The position numbers were made by a program, and so were the translations under genes. 64,000 bases of DNA from Sorex araneus. Lineage: Eukaryota > Chordata > Mammalia > Eulipotyphla > Soricidae. The DNA lies in NCBI RefSeq assembly GCF_027595985.1, contig NC_073305.1:23244028-23308027 (forward strand), given 5' to 3'. The notes beneath the pieces were generated by a model, which ran no database searches, had not been told where the DNA came from, and saw only the letters and a list, made by a program, of their open reading frames with translations. This document shows positions 1-11,794 of this stretch, piece after piece. Positions within the stretch are counted from its first letter, which is position 1, and every line of letters begins with the position of its first letter.

Positions 1-25
1 CCACAATAAAAATGCAAATTGTTCT

Positions 26-118
26 GTCAGGAGTGATTCCTAAGCACAAAGCTAGGATAAACCCTGAACACTGCTGGGTGTGACTCCAAAACAAATTAAA
101 ACAAACAAACAAAAAAAG
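26..118 (+). mobile_element. SINE-A 3' half
   Basis: CAGGAGTGATTCCTAAGCAC through GGGTGTGACTCC and an A-rich tail. The head is absent or diverged. Confidence 0.6.
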
Positions 119-163
119 AAACATATTAAGGGAATAAACACTGGCCTAAGATATCAGCCTCTG

Positions 164-339
164 TTTTGTTTTTTTTTTCTTTTTGGGTCACACCCGGCGA
201 TGCAATGCACAGGAATTAACTTCTGGTTCTGCACTCAAGAATAACTCCCCGAGGTGCTCAGGGGACCATGTGGGATGCAACCCGGGTTGGCCGCGTGCAA
301 TTCAAATGCCCTACCCACTGTGCTATCGCTCCAGTCCCT
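164..339 (-). mobile_element. SINE-A, full length, with target-site duplication
   Basis: Reverse copy of the main SINE: T-rich start, CTTTTTGGGTCACACCCGGC, then the tRNA-like end. It is bounded by exact 14-bp duplications GATATCAGCCTCTG at 150-163 and 340-353, which fixes both ends. Confidence 0.9.
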
Positions 340-509
340 GATATCAGCCTCTGAAGCTCTGCCTCTAGAACTGAGCTGGGGGAAGGAGGCAGGCTAAGGT
401 GGTAGAGGAGCCGAAGTGCCAGTAGGTACCGACTCTCGGACAATCATGGGGGACGTTGACACTTTGATGGTGGGTGTGGTGCAGCAAAATTGCATGCCTA
501 AAACATAAT

Positions 510-750
510 CACTGTCACTGTCATCCGTTGTTCATCGATTTGCTCGAGTGGGCACCAGTAATATCTCCGTTGTGAAACTTGTTGTTACTGTTTTTGGCAT
601 ATGAAACACCACACCGGTAGCTTGCCAGGCTCTGCTGTGCAGGTGAGATACTCTCGGTAGCTTGCCCGGCCCTCTGAGAGGGACAGAGGAATCGAACCCA
701 GGTCGGCCGCGTGCAAGGCAAATGCCCTACCCACCATGCTATCGCTCCGG
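510..750 (-). mobile_element. SINE-B (same head, different tail)
   Basis: The tRNA-like head (CGCTCCGG end, reverse) is fused to a body containing GCAAATCGATGAACAA-type sequence and TGACAGTGACAGT ends instead of poly(A). The flanking duplication is CCTAAAACATAAT / CCTAAAACACAAT (497, 751). Confidence 0.85.
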
Positions 751-800
751 CCTAAAACACAATATTATTGTAAATGATGATATCTCAAAAAAATGACCAG

Positions 801-885
801 GTGGACTGGGGGTGTGGCTCATTATTAGAGTGTATGCCTTGCATGTGTGTGGCCTGGGATTAATCCTTGGCACCACAAAAAATAA
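801..885 (+). mobile_element. Old SINE head fragment
   Basis: Diverged tRNA-like head with TGCCTTGCATGTGTGTGG and a B-box-like stretch. Confidence 0.45.
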
Positions 886-1286
886 GTAAAATCAGTTCTT
901 GTGAGGTGGATCTGCTAGCAACAAATTCTGCTTTTATCTGGGAATGTTTGCACCTGCATTTCGGTAACAACCAAACAAAAAAACCTTACAGCTGAATATA
1001 CAGCCACGTGCAAGGCCAGTGCCCTACTCACTGTACTTACTCACAAATGGTCAGAAATGGGAATTTTAGATAATATATTGCTACAGTTCTTGGCATGGAC
1101 TTCTCTGAGTGCAGAGAAGGGTTTTATTACTATCTGATCAGTGATGGGCTGGGTTATTTTAATAAAGTCTTTTATTCCCCTTTCCCCGGTCCCCACAATG
1201 TTTAACCTACAACAACTGCCTTGGAATGACGCTAGGCTGGGCACAGCTCTCCTCATTCTTTCCCTGAACTTATTCAGCTGGAAGGG

Positions 1287-1665
1287 TTTTTTTGTTTGTT
1301 TGTTTGGTTCTTGGCGGTGCTCAGGGATAACTCCTGGCTCTGCACTCCTGGCAGAATTACTCCTGGTGGTGCTCGGGGGACCATATGGGATGCTGAGGAT
1401 TGAACCTGGGTCAGCTGCATGCAAGGCAAACACCCTACCTGCTGTACTATCGCTTTGGCCCCCTGGTTGGTTATTTTTGAAAGAAGATGTTTCATCTGGG
1501 GTGTGAGGTGCTTGGGGCTACACCAGGTGGTACTCGGTTTATTCTGACTCTGTACTCAGGGGTCACTCCTGGTGTTACTCGGGGACCATATTCGGTTCCA
1601 AGATCAAACCCTGGTCACTGGGTGCAAGGCAAAGTGTCCTACCTGCTGTACTATCTATGTGGTGC
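1287..1665 (-). mobile_element. Two adjacent reverse SINE-A copies
   Basis: Copies at 1287-1462 and, more diverged, 1510-1665. Each runs from T-rich DNA through GCTCAGGGATAACTCCTGGC-type body to the head complement. Confidence 0.75.
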
Positions 1666-1959
1666 CAGCAGATAAGTTTTTTCAGTTGTATGCCAATTGC
1701 TCAATTATTTCCAGCAATGCCCTGGGAAAAATTACATATGTATTTTTTATTTACGAATAAATAATGCTTTTAATAGTTTATTGATTTCAAGGGTTCCTGA
1801 CAGTGGTATCCTCCATGATATATTTTACATGTATTAAGTTTGTTCATTTCTAATAGTTCTCATTTTTTGTGTTTTCAGGATTTTATTTTATAAACAGAAT
1901 CATTAGTATTTTCCCTTATGGTTTCCACTTGTGGTATCACAGTTAGAAAAGATTCTTCT

Positions 1960-2148
1960 GGGGCTGGAGCTATAGCACAGCAGATAAGGCGTTTGCCTTG
2001 CACTCGGCCGATCCAGTTTTGATTCCCAGCATCCCATATGGTCCATGGTCCTCTGAGCACCACTAGGAGTAATTCCTGAGTGCATGAGCCAGGAATAACC
2101 CCTGTGCATTGCCTGGTGTGACCCAAAAAGCAAAAAAAAAAAAAAAAA
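1960..2148 (+). mobile_element. SINE-A, full length
   Basis: GGGGCTGGAGCTATAGCACA through CCCAAAAAGC and a long poly(A). Duplication AAAAGATTCTTCT on both sides. Confidence 0.9.
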
Positions 2149-2241
2149 AGATTCTTCTAACAGTATGCCTAAGACGTAACTACCAATAATTTTGTGAATC
2201 AGTTAATAGAAAATAAAAAGCTTTTAAAATAAAAAAGCTTT

Positions 2242-2418
2242 GGGGGCTGGAGCAATAGCACAGCAGGTAGGGCGTTTGCCTTGCACGCGGTCGACCCGGG
2301 TTCAATTCCCAGCATCCTATATGGTCCCCTGAGCACAGCCAGGAGTGATTCCTGAGTGCATGAGCCAGAAGTAACCCCTGTGCATCGCTGGGTGTGACCC
2401 AAAAAGCAAAAAAATTAA
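2242..2418 (+). mobile_element. SINE-A, full length
   Basis: GGGGGCTGGAGCAATAGCAC to CCCAAAAAGCAAAAAAATT. AAAAGCTTT-type flanks. Confidence 0.85.
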
Positions 2419-2840
2419 ATTAAATTTAATTTAAAAGCTTTTAATAAATTATAATTAAAAAATTAAAATAATATGTAATAAAGCAATATTTAGCACCATT
2501 TCTAAAGCTCTGGATACAACTAGATAAAAGGATATGAATAAGTTGTAAGATGTGTTTATACTTGTATGCAGAATTACTTGAGACAGTTTGATACAGGCAT
2601 TTATACTGTCAAGAACTCAAACACCATAAACAATATTATCATCAGTGACCGAATTTTCTAAATCATTTGCAATTTTTTTAAAGTTTCATCAAATCCAACA
2701 GTAACTTTCCCTTTACTAACAAGTTAGTAACTTTCATAGAAAAAGACAGTGTATATTAAAACTAAGCAAAAAGCAGGTCTGAAGCTTTGGTGAAATTGCT
2801 GGGCTTCAAAGTACAGAGGTTGCTTCAGGCCAAGGTGACC

Positions 2841-3436
2841 GTGCCTCGGGCCCCCACGGGAGGAAAGAAGTCATGCATCCATAGAGTAAAAAAGCAGCTC
2901 CAATTTCCAGAAAGGTCCACAAACAATAAGAAGAAGAGTTGAACAATAAATGGCACTGCACCTCAAGCGTGTCTTTGAAAAAATACCTCAGGGGTTTCAA
3001 AATCATCTCCATCCCTTCAAGGGAGGATATTTAAGGAAAGATGCTTGTGAATTAATTGAAAGGTATTTAAGTCACTTCAGCAGTGAGCTGGAGCAAATCG
3101 AATTATATAGCAGTATCAAAAATAGGCTGGGAAGGTTCCACTGTTCCCAGGAGACAGTCATCAAGCAGACATGGAATGCGGGTGACAGCAGCAGGAAGCA
3201 GAGGGCCTGAGATTCCAGATGTAAATGCAGAGACCCTGAAAAGCACAGGGAGCAGGATTTCAAAGGGAAGATATTGCCAAACATTAAAGTGAGAAAATAC
3301 TTCGCAAATGATGAAGTTCCCAACAAGCGCAGGAAGAAAACTTGCTACAGCTGCAGTGGAAGGTGTAGGGGAACTGAAATTAAAAGATCAATCAACTAGC
3401 CCAGACGATGAAATGACAGCAGGAGTCTTTACTTGA
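2841..3436 (+). pseudogene. TMA16: Processed pseudogene of TMA16
   Basis: Translation in shifting frames recovers most of a TMA16 (translation machinery-associated 16) protein. The pieces are a start-like GTG followed by PRAPTGGKK, then [28 protein letters not shown] and QETVIKQT, and a C-terminal stretch ELKLKDQSTSPDDEMTAG ending in TGA. No introns are present. The start codon is mutated, several stops and frameshifts occur, and a SINE-B copy interrupts the 3' flank (3452-3582). It is a dead retrocopy. The parent assignment rests on remembered human TMA16 and several long matching blocks. Confidence 0.85.
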
Positions 3437-3451
3437 AATGAAAATAATTTG

Positions 3452-3582
3452 TTACTGTTACTCCTGTTCCTGAAGCGAGCAGATATCATTGGGCTACACT
3501 AGCACGCAACAGGGACAAATGGAGACGTTACTGGCGCCCACTCGAGCAAATTGAAGATCAACGGGAAGACAAGTGATACACG
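3452..3582 (+). mobile_element. SINE-B tail portion inserted in the TMA16 pseudogene flank
   Basis: Contains GGAGACGTTACTGGCGCCC and GAGCAAATTGAAGATCAACG without a recognisable head. Flanked by the exact duplication TGAAAATAATTTG at 3439 and 3583. Confidence 0.75.
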
Positions 3583-3733
3583 TGAAAATAATTTGAACAC
3601 TTCAAGATAAACTTAAATTAATTCTGGCAAATAATTGTTTACATTATAGACTTTGCCATTTGCCTCATGTGAGACAAGAAACCCATCAGCAGTTTCAAAA
3701 ACTGTTATGATTTTTATTTAAAAATAGATGTTG

Positions 3734-3924
3734 CGGGGCTGGAGCGATAGCACAGCGGCTAGGGCGTTTGCCTTGCACGCGGCTGACCCGGGTTCAATTC
3801 CCAGCATCCCATATGGTCCCCTGAGCATCGCCAAGATTAATTCCTGAGTGCAGAGCCAAGAGTAACCCCTGTGCATTGTCATGTGTGACCCAAAAAGCAA
3901 AATAAATAAATAAATAAATAAATA
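3734..3924 (+). mobile_element. SINE-A with (AAAT)n tail
   Basis: Full-length copy with tail AAATAAATAAATAAAT and exact duplication AAAATAGATGTTG at 3721 and 3925. Confidence 0.9.
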
Positions 3925-3938
3925 AAAATAGATGTTGT

Positions 3939-4440
3939 GAGGCTCACCATAACTATGCCCCGGACCCCATGCCAGGCTGTTTCACTCAAGGCGCCCCAGA
4001 GGGGGGCAGATGAGACCCTTCCCCACCTCAAGGAACCCAGCCCTGGCAGCCAAAAACCTCCAGAACTCAACCACCACCCTGGCTCACAGATGTTCTCCAC
4101 ATGCTCTGACCGAGCCTCACCCACAAGCAAACCTTTTCCTGGACTGAATGGACTGAATGGCCACATTTGCGGCCACACAACACTTCATAGGACACACCCT
4201 ACTCATACCCCAAGAGTTTGCACTACATTGGATGGAATTCAAAGTAGGAGGCAACCAACCTTAGAGGAAAATATTATATTATTTCATTTCTACTTTGGGG
4301 CAAGGATTGGGGGTCGGGATGGAGACCCCCGAAATATGGTGGTGGGAAGGTGTAATGGTGATGGGATCGGTGTTTGAAGAATATTAAATGTAATAAAATA
4401 TTGTGAACTACTTTATAAAATAAAAATAAATTAAAAAAAT
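3939..4440 (+). mobile_element. L1-type 3' end, tail subtype B
   Basis: GC-rich internal segment, then a G-rich tract (GGGGTCGGGATGGAGACCCC), then a tail with AATAAA-type signals (ATTGTGAACTAC) and A-rich end. The same tail occurs in reverse at 14273-14475, and the internal part matches 15655-15850 in reverse. Confidence 0.6.
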
Positions 4441-4449
4441 AATAAATGT

Positions 4450-5294
4450 TGTGCCAGAGAGGTAGTACAGTAGGTAAGATGCTTGCTTACCTTGTATGTG
4501 GCAGATCCAGGTTTGATCCCTAGCAACACATAGGGTCCCCTGAGTACAGAGCCATGAGTAAGCTCAGAGCACCTCTAGGTATGGTCCCAAAACCCAGATA
4601 AATAAATGAATACAGTATTTTTTTTTTTTTGGCTGGAGGCCCCCACCACCAGCCATGATCAGAGCAGAGGTTACTTTTGGCTCTGCACTTAGGAATTATT
4701 CCTGATGGTGTTTGGGGAATCATATGGGAAGACAGGGGTCAAATTCAGATTTGTCAACATTTAAGGCAAGAGCCCTCCCTACACATTGTACTATCACTCC
4801 AGCCCTAATAAATAAGTTTTTTTAATCCATGTTTAATTGTTAAAATAGAGGTAATTAGAAAATCCATTTAATCTGGACTTTTGATGGGGCTTGAGAAATA
4901 GCACAGCAGGTAGGGTTCTTACCTGGCATGCAGCCAACCTGGGTTCAATTCCCAGCATCCCTGTGGTCCCCCAAGCACCACCGAGAGTGATTCCTGAGTG
5001 CAGAGCCAGGAGTAATCCCTGAGCATTGCCGGGTGTGGCCCCCAAAACCTAAATAAATTAAATAAATAAACAAATAATTGAATTTTGGAGACAGTGAAAT
5101 AATACAAATCAGGACAGAATTTTTTTTGGGGGGCAAGGGATACCTGGTGATGCTCAGGCTTACTTCTGGCTCTAATCTGAGCTCAGGAATCATTCCTAGC
5201 AGTGCTCGGGGAAACACATGATGTGCTGGGTTTTAAATTCAGGTCAGCTATGTACGAGGTAAGTGCCATGCCAGCTCTACTATCTCTCTGGCCT
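4450..5294. mobile_element. Cluster of four SINE-A copies
   Basis: Plus copies at 4450-4612 (diverged) and 4884-5075; minus copies at 4617-4806 and 5119-5294. All show the tRNA-like head and the CTGAGTGCAGAGCCAGGAGT-type body. Confidence 0.75.
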
Positions 5295-5344
5295 AGGATA
5301 GAAATGTTTTGATTTCTTCCTTCATGTTTATTTAGAATCACTTA

Positions 5345-5979
5345 TCTCTAGGAGGTATGGTGCCGTCAGCAGGTCAGCTAATACCTGCGGGGAGAGTACA
5401 TCAGCAGCCTGATGTTGCCTTCAGACTTTCTGATACCCCAAAATTGCCGCTGTCCAGACCCCAACATCTTGGGACCAAGTATACCAAGAAATTAAACCAC
5501 CAAAAGTTAGGTATGTGGGAGCCACACCCACAAACCATCTCCAGCTCAGCTATATAAGCTCATTTATTGATCTTATTTCAGAGAACCCGCTAATCTTGAA
5601 AGAGATCAAAAGCCAGTTAGGGCTGGTGGTGCAGTGTGCTGTGGGCAAGCAGACGTGCCCTGCAGGGCATATGCCAATAATTTATTTTTCTGGAAAGGAT
5701 GGAAACAAGGGCCATGATCCAGAGACACACAAAAGAATCTCTGAACCAAGAGGCTGAAGCCATAATACAGAGGGTAGGGCGTTTGCCTTGCACACAGCGG
5801 ACCCGGGTTCGAATCCCAGCATCCCATATGGTCCCCTGAGCACTGCCAGGAGTAATTCCTGAGTGTATGAACCAGGAGTAACGGTTAAGCATCATCGGGT
5901 GTGACCCAAAATGAAAAAAAAATAAAAAGAATCTCTGAACCAAGCAGCTCACTGCAGAGATGCCTCCAGACTTTGACAG
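5345..5979 (+). mobile_element. L1-type internal/3' region fragment, split by a SINE
   Basis: The segment 5576-5751 plus 5932-5979 resembles the block upstream of the L1 tail at 6347-6962 (GATCCAGAGACACACAAAAG; CAGCTCACTGCAGAGATG). It is interrupted by the SINE at 5752-5931. Assignment of 5345-5575 to the same element is uncertain. Confidence 0.4.
5752..5931 (+). mobile_element. SINE-A with an 18-20 bp target-site duplication
   Basis: Flanked by AAAAGAATCTCTGAACCAAG on both sides (about 5732 and 5934), the longest duplication seen in the window. Confidence 0.88.
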
Positions 5980-6346
5980 GGGCTAGAACGATGGTACAGT
6001 GGGTAGAGAATTTGCCTTGCATGCGGCCGACCCGGGTTTGATTCTCAGCATCCCACATGGTCCCCCTGAGCACCACCAGGAGTTATACCAGAGTGCAGAG
6101 CCAGGAATTAACCCCTGTGCATCGCCAGGTGTGACCCAAAAAGCAAAAACAAAAACAAAACCAAAAAAAAACAGGGGCTGGAGCGATAGCACAGCGGGTA
6201 GAGCGTTTGCCTTGCACGTGGCCAACCCGGGTTCGAATCCCAGCATCCCATATGGTCCCCTAAGCACCGCCAGGAGTAATTCCTGGGTGTAGAACCAGGA
6301 GTAACCCCTGTGCATCTCCAGGTGTGACCCAAAAAGAAAAAAAAAC
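5980..6346 (+). mobile_element. Two tandem SINE-A copies, head to tail
   Basis: Copies 5980-6172 and 6174-6346 directly abut. The A-rich tail of the first is followed at once by GGGGCTGGAGCGATAGCACA of the second. Confidence 0.88.
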
Positions 6347-6962
6347 CCACCAAAATAGCAGACTTTAAGACAAAGCTGACTTCACCAGGGTGCCTCAGAC
6401 GGGGGCAGACATTGTCCCTTCACCTGCCTCCTAAAAACCCCCGGCACCTTCCAACTTTCAGAACCCAGTGAGAAGTGCAGGCACGCGGGTTTAGTGATGG
6501 CAAACTTCAGGCTTCACCCTTGAGGGTATGGGCCCATCCCTCTCATCTTCCCCTCCATGGGACCCTGGAGGTCAGGCCCACAAACTGTCTCCTGCTACTT
6601 AAGCTCCTTAATGGTCATGATCCAGAAACTCACAAAAGAATCTCCGAACAGAGCAGCTCACTGCAGAGATTTCTCCAGACCCTATCTATCTAAAATTTTC
6701 GAATTTCAGGAGCATGCAGCCGCTCTCACGCCTCGTGACATCTTATGCTATTCATAACAAGCAATACAAAAGAGAGTATGGGGGAAATTATCTGCCATAG
6801 AGGCAGGGGGAGAGGTGGGATCAGGGGAGATACTGGGGACCTTGGTGGTGGAAGATGTGTACTGGGTGATTGATCACTGTATGGCTGAAACTCAAACAGG
6901 AAAGCCTTGTAAGTATAGCTCACGGTGATTAAAAATAATAATACAAATAATGAAATAAAATT
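6347..6962 (+). mobile_element. L1-type 3' end, tail subtype A
   Basis: Contains the shared block GATCCAGAAACTCACAAAAG (also at 5718, partly diverged), a purine-rich tract, the phrase CATAGAGGCAGGGGGAGAGG, and the end CTCACGGTGATT followed by A-rich sequence. Confidence 0.6.
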
Positions 6963-7204
6963 AACATTCTGAATAAAAAAAGTAATGTGGAGTTCATGCC
7001 CAATTCAATCAGATTAATCAATGGCTGAAGAAATAGCAGTACTACTACATTAGAAAAAAAGAAGAATCACTTATCTCACATTTTGGAACATAATAATTTG
7101 AGCAGTAATGATAGCAAACTTATCTTTTAGTGACAATGTGTCATGAATTATTCCCCTAATCTTTAGTTTATTTCCTCATAGAAAAAATGTGACATAGAAT
7201 CATC

Positions 7205-7926
7205 GCATCCACAGAGGTAGTATAGGAGGTCAGGCGCTTGCCTTGCATTCAGTCAACCTCAGTTCCATCAATCCCCAACAGTGCATATGCCCCCCAGCCC
7301 TGCCAGGAGTGATTCCTGAGCATAAAAATCATACACTCTGATGGATTTAATTTTTTTGTTTGTTTTTAAGCCACACCTGGCTGTGCTTAGGGCTTACTAC
7401 TGGCCCTATATGCAAGGATCACTCCTGATAGTGATCAGGGGATCAGATGACCTGCCAGGGATCCAACCCGGGTCAGCTGCATGCAAGGCAAGCACTTTAC
7501 TCGCTGTACTGCTTCTTGGGTCCAGGTTAGCTTTTTAGATATATCCGTATTTTACCTACTTTCTCTTTATGAAGGGTGACTACAGAATTACTTTCTTTAG
7601 TATGTGTTCGTTTTATGTGTATTTTTCACTTGTTGTATTGGAGGGGTAGTACAACTGGTAGGATTTGCTTTAATGTTGTTGACCTGGGTTTGGTCCCCAG
7701 CAACCCGTATGGGCACTGAGCACCACCAGCAGTAATTCCCTGAGTTCATAGCCAGGAGTAACACTTGAACATAGCTAAGTCTGACACTGAAACCAAACCA
7801 AACCAAACCAACAAACGAAAAGGATCAATCCCTTCCTGTGCTCGGGGGACCATGCACAGGCTGGAGCACAGTGTCTCCTGCATGGAGACCATCTGCTCCA
7901 GCCTGTTGACCTATCTCCCAGCCCTG
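7205..7926. mobile_element. Group of diverged SINE copies
   Basis: Plus 7205-7328 and 7633-7815 (tail (ACCAA)n), minus 7350-7525, and a minus fragment at 7825-7926. Confidence 0.65.
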
Positions 7927-8077
7927 GAATCACTTATTTGTGGAAATGGAACAAAAGTTAGAGAATTAGTCATTTCAGTTGTGCAATTTTAATTCCAACA
8001 GATAAGTTAAATAATATAGCTTTTATTAAAAGAATCAGGGCAAACATAGATGTCGATAGAATGTTGCTCTTCACAGA

Positions 8078-8776
8078 ACGTTTTTTGGGGGGAGAAGGAA
8101 GGAGGAAGGGAGCGATTGAGGCCACATCTGGCCAGGGGCTACTCCTGATTCTGTGCTCAGAGGTGGGGGTTCTCAGGGAAACATACACAGTTTTGGGGAT
8201 TGAACCAGGGTTAGCCTCATGCAAGGAAAGTGCCTTAACTCCTTTACCATCTCTCCAGCCTTAGAAATTGTTAAATTCAGGTGTCTGTTCATCTGTTTTC
8301 TAAAGAATACAGTGTAAGTGCATTTGAGTAGTTTTTTTAAAATTTATTTTATTTTATTTTGCTTTTTGGGTCACACCCGGTAATGCACAGGGGTTACTCC
8401 TGGCTCTGCACTCAGGAATTACTCCTGGTGGTGCTCAGGGGACCATATGGGATGCTGGGAATCGAACCCAGGTTGGCCGCATGCAAGACAAATGCCCTAC
8501 CCACTGTGCTATCGCTCCAGCCCCCGCATTTGAATAATTTTTAAGAAAGAGCATTCTGTGAGGCTAGATTTCACAATCATGTTAAGAGTTTTCTTTTCTT
8601 TTCTTTTTTTTTTTGCTTTTTGGGTCACACCCAGCGATGCTCAGGGGTTACTCCTGGCTTTGCACTCAGGAATTACTCCTGGCGGTGCTTGGGGGACCAT
8701 ATGGGATGCCGGGGATCGAACCCGGGTCGGCCGCATGCAAGGCAAACGCCCTACCCGCTGTGCTATCGCTCCGGCC
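8078..8776 (-). mobile_element. Three reverse SINE-A copies
   Basis: 8078-8262 (old), 8340-8525 and 8597-8776. The last is close to consensus and flanked by AAGAGTTTTCTT. Confidence 0.8.
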
Positions 8777-8865
8777 CCAAGAGTTTTCTTAAAATACTAG
8801 GTAAAACAGTTTTTGTACTTCTGAAAATTAAAAACAAAATTTATTTCCGTAGAGGAGGGAAAAAG

Positions 8866-9165
8866 AGAGTCAGAGAGATAACTCAATAGGCTGAGCACAT
8901 GCTTTTCATGCAAAAGGTCTGGGTTCAATTCCCAGTGATGCTTAGTTTATTGCCAGGAGTCACCAGCAATTTGGGAGAATTTTCTCTCAAGGCATGGGGT
9001 TAAAGGAACTTTCCTCAATATACTGTAGGCTAGGGCCTGGAAGAAAGTATGGGGGTTCAGGTACCTAGCTTGCACATGGGCAACCAGGGTTGATCCCTGG
9101 TACTACATATAGTCCCCAAAGCACTACCAGGTGTGGCCCCAAAACAAACAAACAAAATAATAATG
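8866..9165 (+). mobile_element. Two old SINE copies
   Basis: 8866-8970 has a GAGATAACTCAATAGGCTGA-type head, an older subfamily. 9030-9165 ends in (CAAA)n. Confidence 0.55.
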
Positions 9166-9507
9166 TTTTCAGAAGTCAATAGCAATACTGTTGAGAATCC
9201 CAACTCTGTGCATGTATCAGCTTATATTACATGTGGAGTGGGTAAATAAGAGCCTAGTCAAAAAATTTATGTATCTGTTTCCTCCTCTTTTCTCCCTGCA
9301 GTTTTATTTTTTGGTGGTGGTGGGGGAGTGAGGGTGGAGGGTGGAGGGCAGGCATGGGGGCTATGTTGGAGAGAGTAGTGGTTTGTATTACTATACCATA
9401 CATTTTCAAAGGGGGCAGACAATATAAAACCCAAAAGGGCAAAAATAGGTTCTGAAGGAGCAAAATCCCAGATATTACCATATCTGTGACCCTCCAAATG
9501 CAGCCTC

Positions 9508-9856
9508 AGGGGTCAGAGTGATAGTCCAACAGGTAGGGCACTTGCCTTGTACGTACATGGCTGACCTGGGTTAGATCTTTGGCATCCCATATGGTCCTCC
9601 AAGCACTGCCAAGAATAATTTCTGAGTGCAGAACCAGGAGTTACCCCTGATCATTACCTAGTGTGGCCGCCCCAAACAATAACAGGGGCTGGAGTAATAG
9701 CACAGTGGGTAGGGCGTTTGCCTTGCACGCAGCCGACCCAGGCTCAATTCCCAGCATCCCATATGGTCCCCTGAGCACCGCCAGGGGTAGTTCCTGAGTG
9801 CAGAGCCAGGAGTGACCCCTGTGCTTCGCCAGGTGTGACCCCCCCAAAAAAAAACC
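9508..9856 (+). mobile_element. Two tandem SINE-A copies
   Basis: 9508-9683 is diverged; 9685-9856 is close to consensus and starts directly after the A-rich end of the first. Confidence 0.82.
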
Positions 9857-10119
9857 CGAAAAGCAGTGTCATTTGATAAAATCATGTGTCTTAGAATTTC
9901 TCCCAAGGGGAAATTTTTTAATTTAATGTACAAAACTTTTTTTCAGTGCTGGGAATTGAGTCATATATATATATTTATAAGAATTAATATGTGCAATATA
10001 TATTTATACATATATATTTATACACAATGTATAAATACATGTATTTATACATTAACTGTGTATTAATGAAAAACAGGTTGAAAAAGACTACTTATTAGTT
10101 AAGAATTTATCTGGATAGA

Positions 10120-11062
10120 TAAATTGTTGAAGGGGTAAGATGTTTGTGTTGCATGTGGCTGTCCCAGTTGGAGCCACATGGCTGAGGAGACCCAGCATCA
10201 CATTTGGTCTCCTCAGCACTGCCAGGAGTGATCCCTGAGCATGGAGCCGGTAGTGAGCCCTGCTGTGTACGCACCCCCCCCCCCCCCCACACACACACAC
10301 CGATCCCAAATCAAGTAAATAAAAAGAAGTTATCAGTTCCTTCCATGGAGTCTTTCCTTCTGTATTTTCCTATTAGGTTTAAGGAGAACTGTTCTAAAGG
10401 ATTGAGAAATAGTACAGTGGGTAGGGCGTTTGCCTTGCATGTGGCCAACCTGGGTTCAAGCTTTGACATCCTGGTCTCCTGAGTCTGCCAGGAGAGATCC
10501 AGAGTGTCTCTGTGTGTGGCCCCCAAACAAACAAACAAACAAAAGAGAACTGTCCGATAAGCTGACTGAGTGGTTGTGTTTATATAGCATTGAGTTTTAA
10601 TAGATGTTTTGTTAGTTAGGACATTTATTTTTGTTTTGGGGTCACATCCACATCAGGCATTGATTTGAAAAGAGAATCTAATAATTGACCAAAGCCAAAA
10701 TTCATAATTTCAGGGCAGAGGAGGTAGCTCAGTTGTCTGGAATGCATGTTTTGCATGCAAGAGGCCTGGCCTGCGTTCAATCCTCAACATTGGATAGTTC
10801 CCCAGCACTGAGCCAGGAGTGGCCCCTGAACATCACTGATCGTCTTCAAGATTGTTGATATCACATATTGTTACATTCTAATATATTTTTTTTTTTTGCT
10901 TTTTGGGTCATACCCAGCAATGCTCAGGGGTTACTCCTGGCTCTGCACTCAGGAATCACTCCTGGCAGTGCTCAAGGGATCATATGGGATGCTGGGAATC
11001 AAACCTGGGTTGGCCACGTGCAAGGCAAATGCCCTACCTGCTGTGCTATCGCTCCAGCCCCT
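10120..11062. mobile_element. Group of four SINE copies
   Basis: Plus 10120-10312 (tail a C run then (CA)n), 10400-10541 (flanks GAGAACTGT) and 10712-10842 (old); minus 10886-11062, close to consensus. Confidence 0.75.
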
Positions 11063-11091
11063 CTAATAAAGTGCTTTAAAATTTACAGATT

Positions 11092-11790
11092 TGGGGCCAG
11101 AGAGATAGTAAAGCATGCTTGTCTTGCATGTGGCAGACCTGGGTTTGATCCCCTGCACTGCATATGGTCCACTGAGCCCAGTCAGGAATGATCCCTATGC
11201 CTCCGCCCAGATAAGATCCAGAGCTGCCTTGCGAAACGGACCCTCTGCTTCTAAAGACTATGATCCGATAGGTCTTCTAACCCATTTTGGCACCCAGAGC
11301 GGCTTCTTACAGAAATGCACCTAGACTGTGAACTGAGCTAAAATATCAGAAATCCAAAACTGCGCAGCTGCAACAGCTCATAGAATCTTCATTCTCAGCA
11401 ATGAAAAGAAATTATTAGATGATGCCTTTTTAGCAGGCCTGATTATTGGGGGAGAATCCCAGACAATAATAGTGAGTTCTCTATTGAAATATTGAATGTA
11501 TTCAAAGTATAGAGAGAATAAAGTGAAGATCATTAGCTACTTAGGTGGGAGGTGGGTGGGAGGGGGGTATATTGGGGTTATTGGTGGTGGAACATGTGCA
11601 CTGGTGAAGGGATGAGGGTTTAATCATTATATGACTGAGACTTAAACCTGAAAGCTTTGTATTTTTTTTCTCACGGTGATTCAATAAAATAAAAATTTAA
11701 AAAAAAAGAAAAAAGGGAATGATCCCTAAATATTAAGCCATAAAAAAGCACTGGGCAAAGTTGGGTGTGGCCCAAAAATTTTTTAAAAGT
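11092..11790 (+). mobile_element. SINE split by an L1 3' end
   Basis: The head and part of the body are at 11092-11200, the rest at about 11717-11790, with the L1 end at 11202-11716 in between. Confidence 0.7.
11202..11716 (+). mobile_element. L1-type 3' end inserted into a SINE
   Basis: Ends with a G-rich tract, TCACGGTGATTCAATAAAAT and a poly(A) run. The flanks GAATGATCCCTA (11187 and 11718) duplicate SINE sequence, so the L1 end landed inside the SINE at 11092-11790. It is closely similar to 35027-35466. Confidence 0.7.
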
Positions 11791-11794
11791 ACAG

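Noticed and set aside
9960-10070. AT-rich palindromic-looking stretch (ATATATATTTATA) upstream.
   Set aside because: Simple low-complexity AT repeats; no stable unique hairpin or known element.
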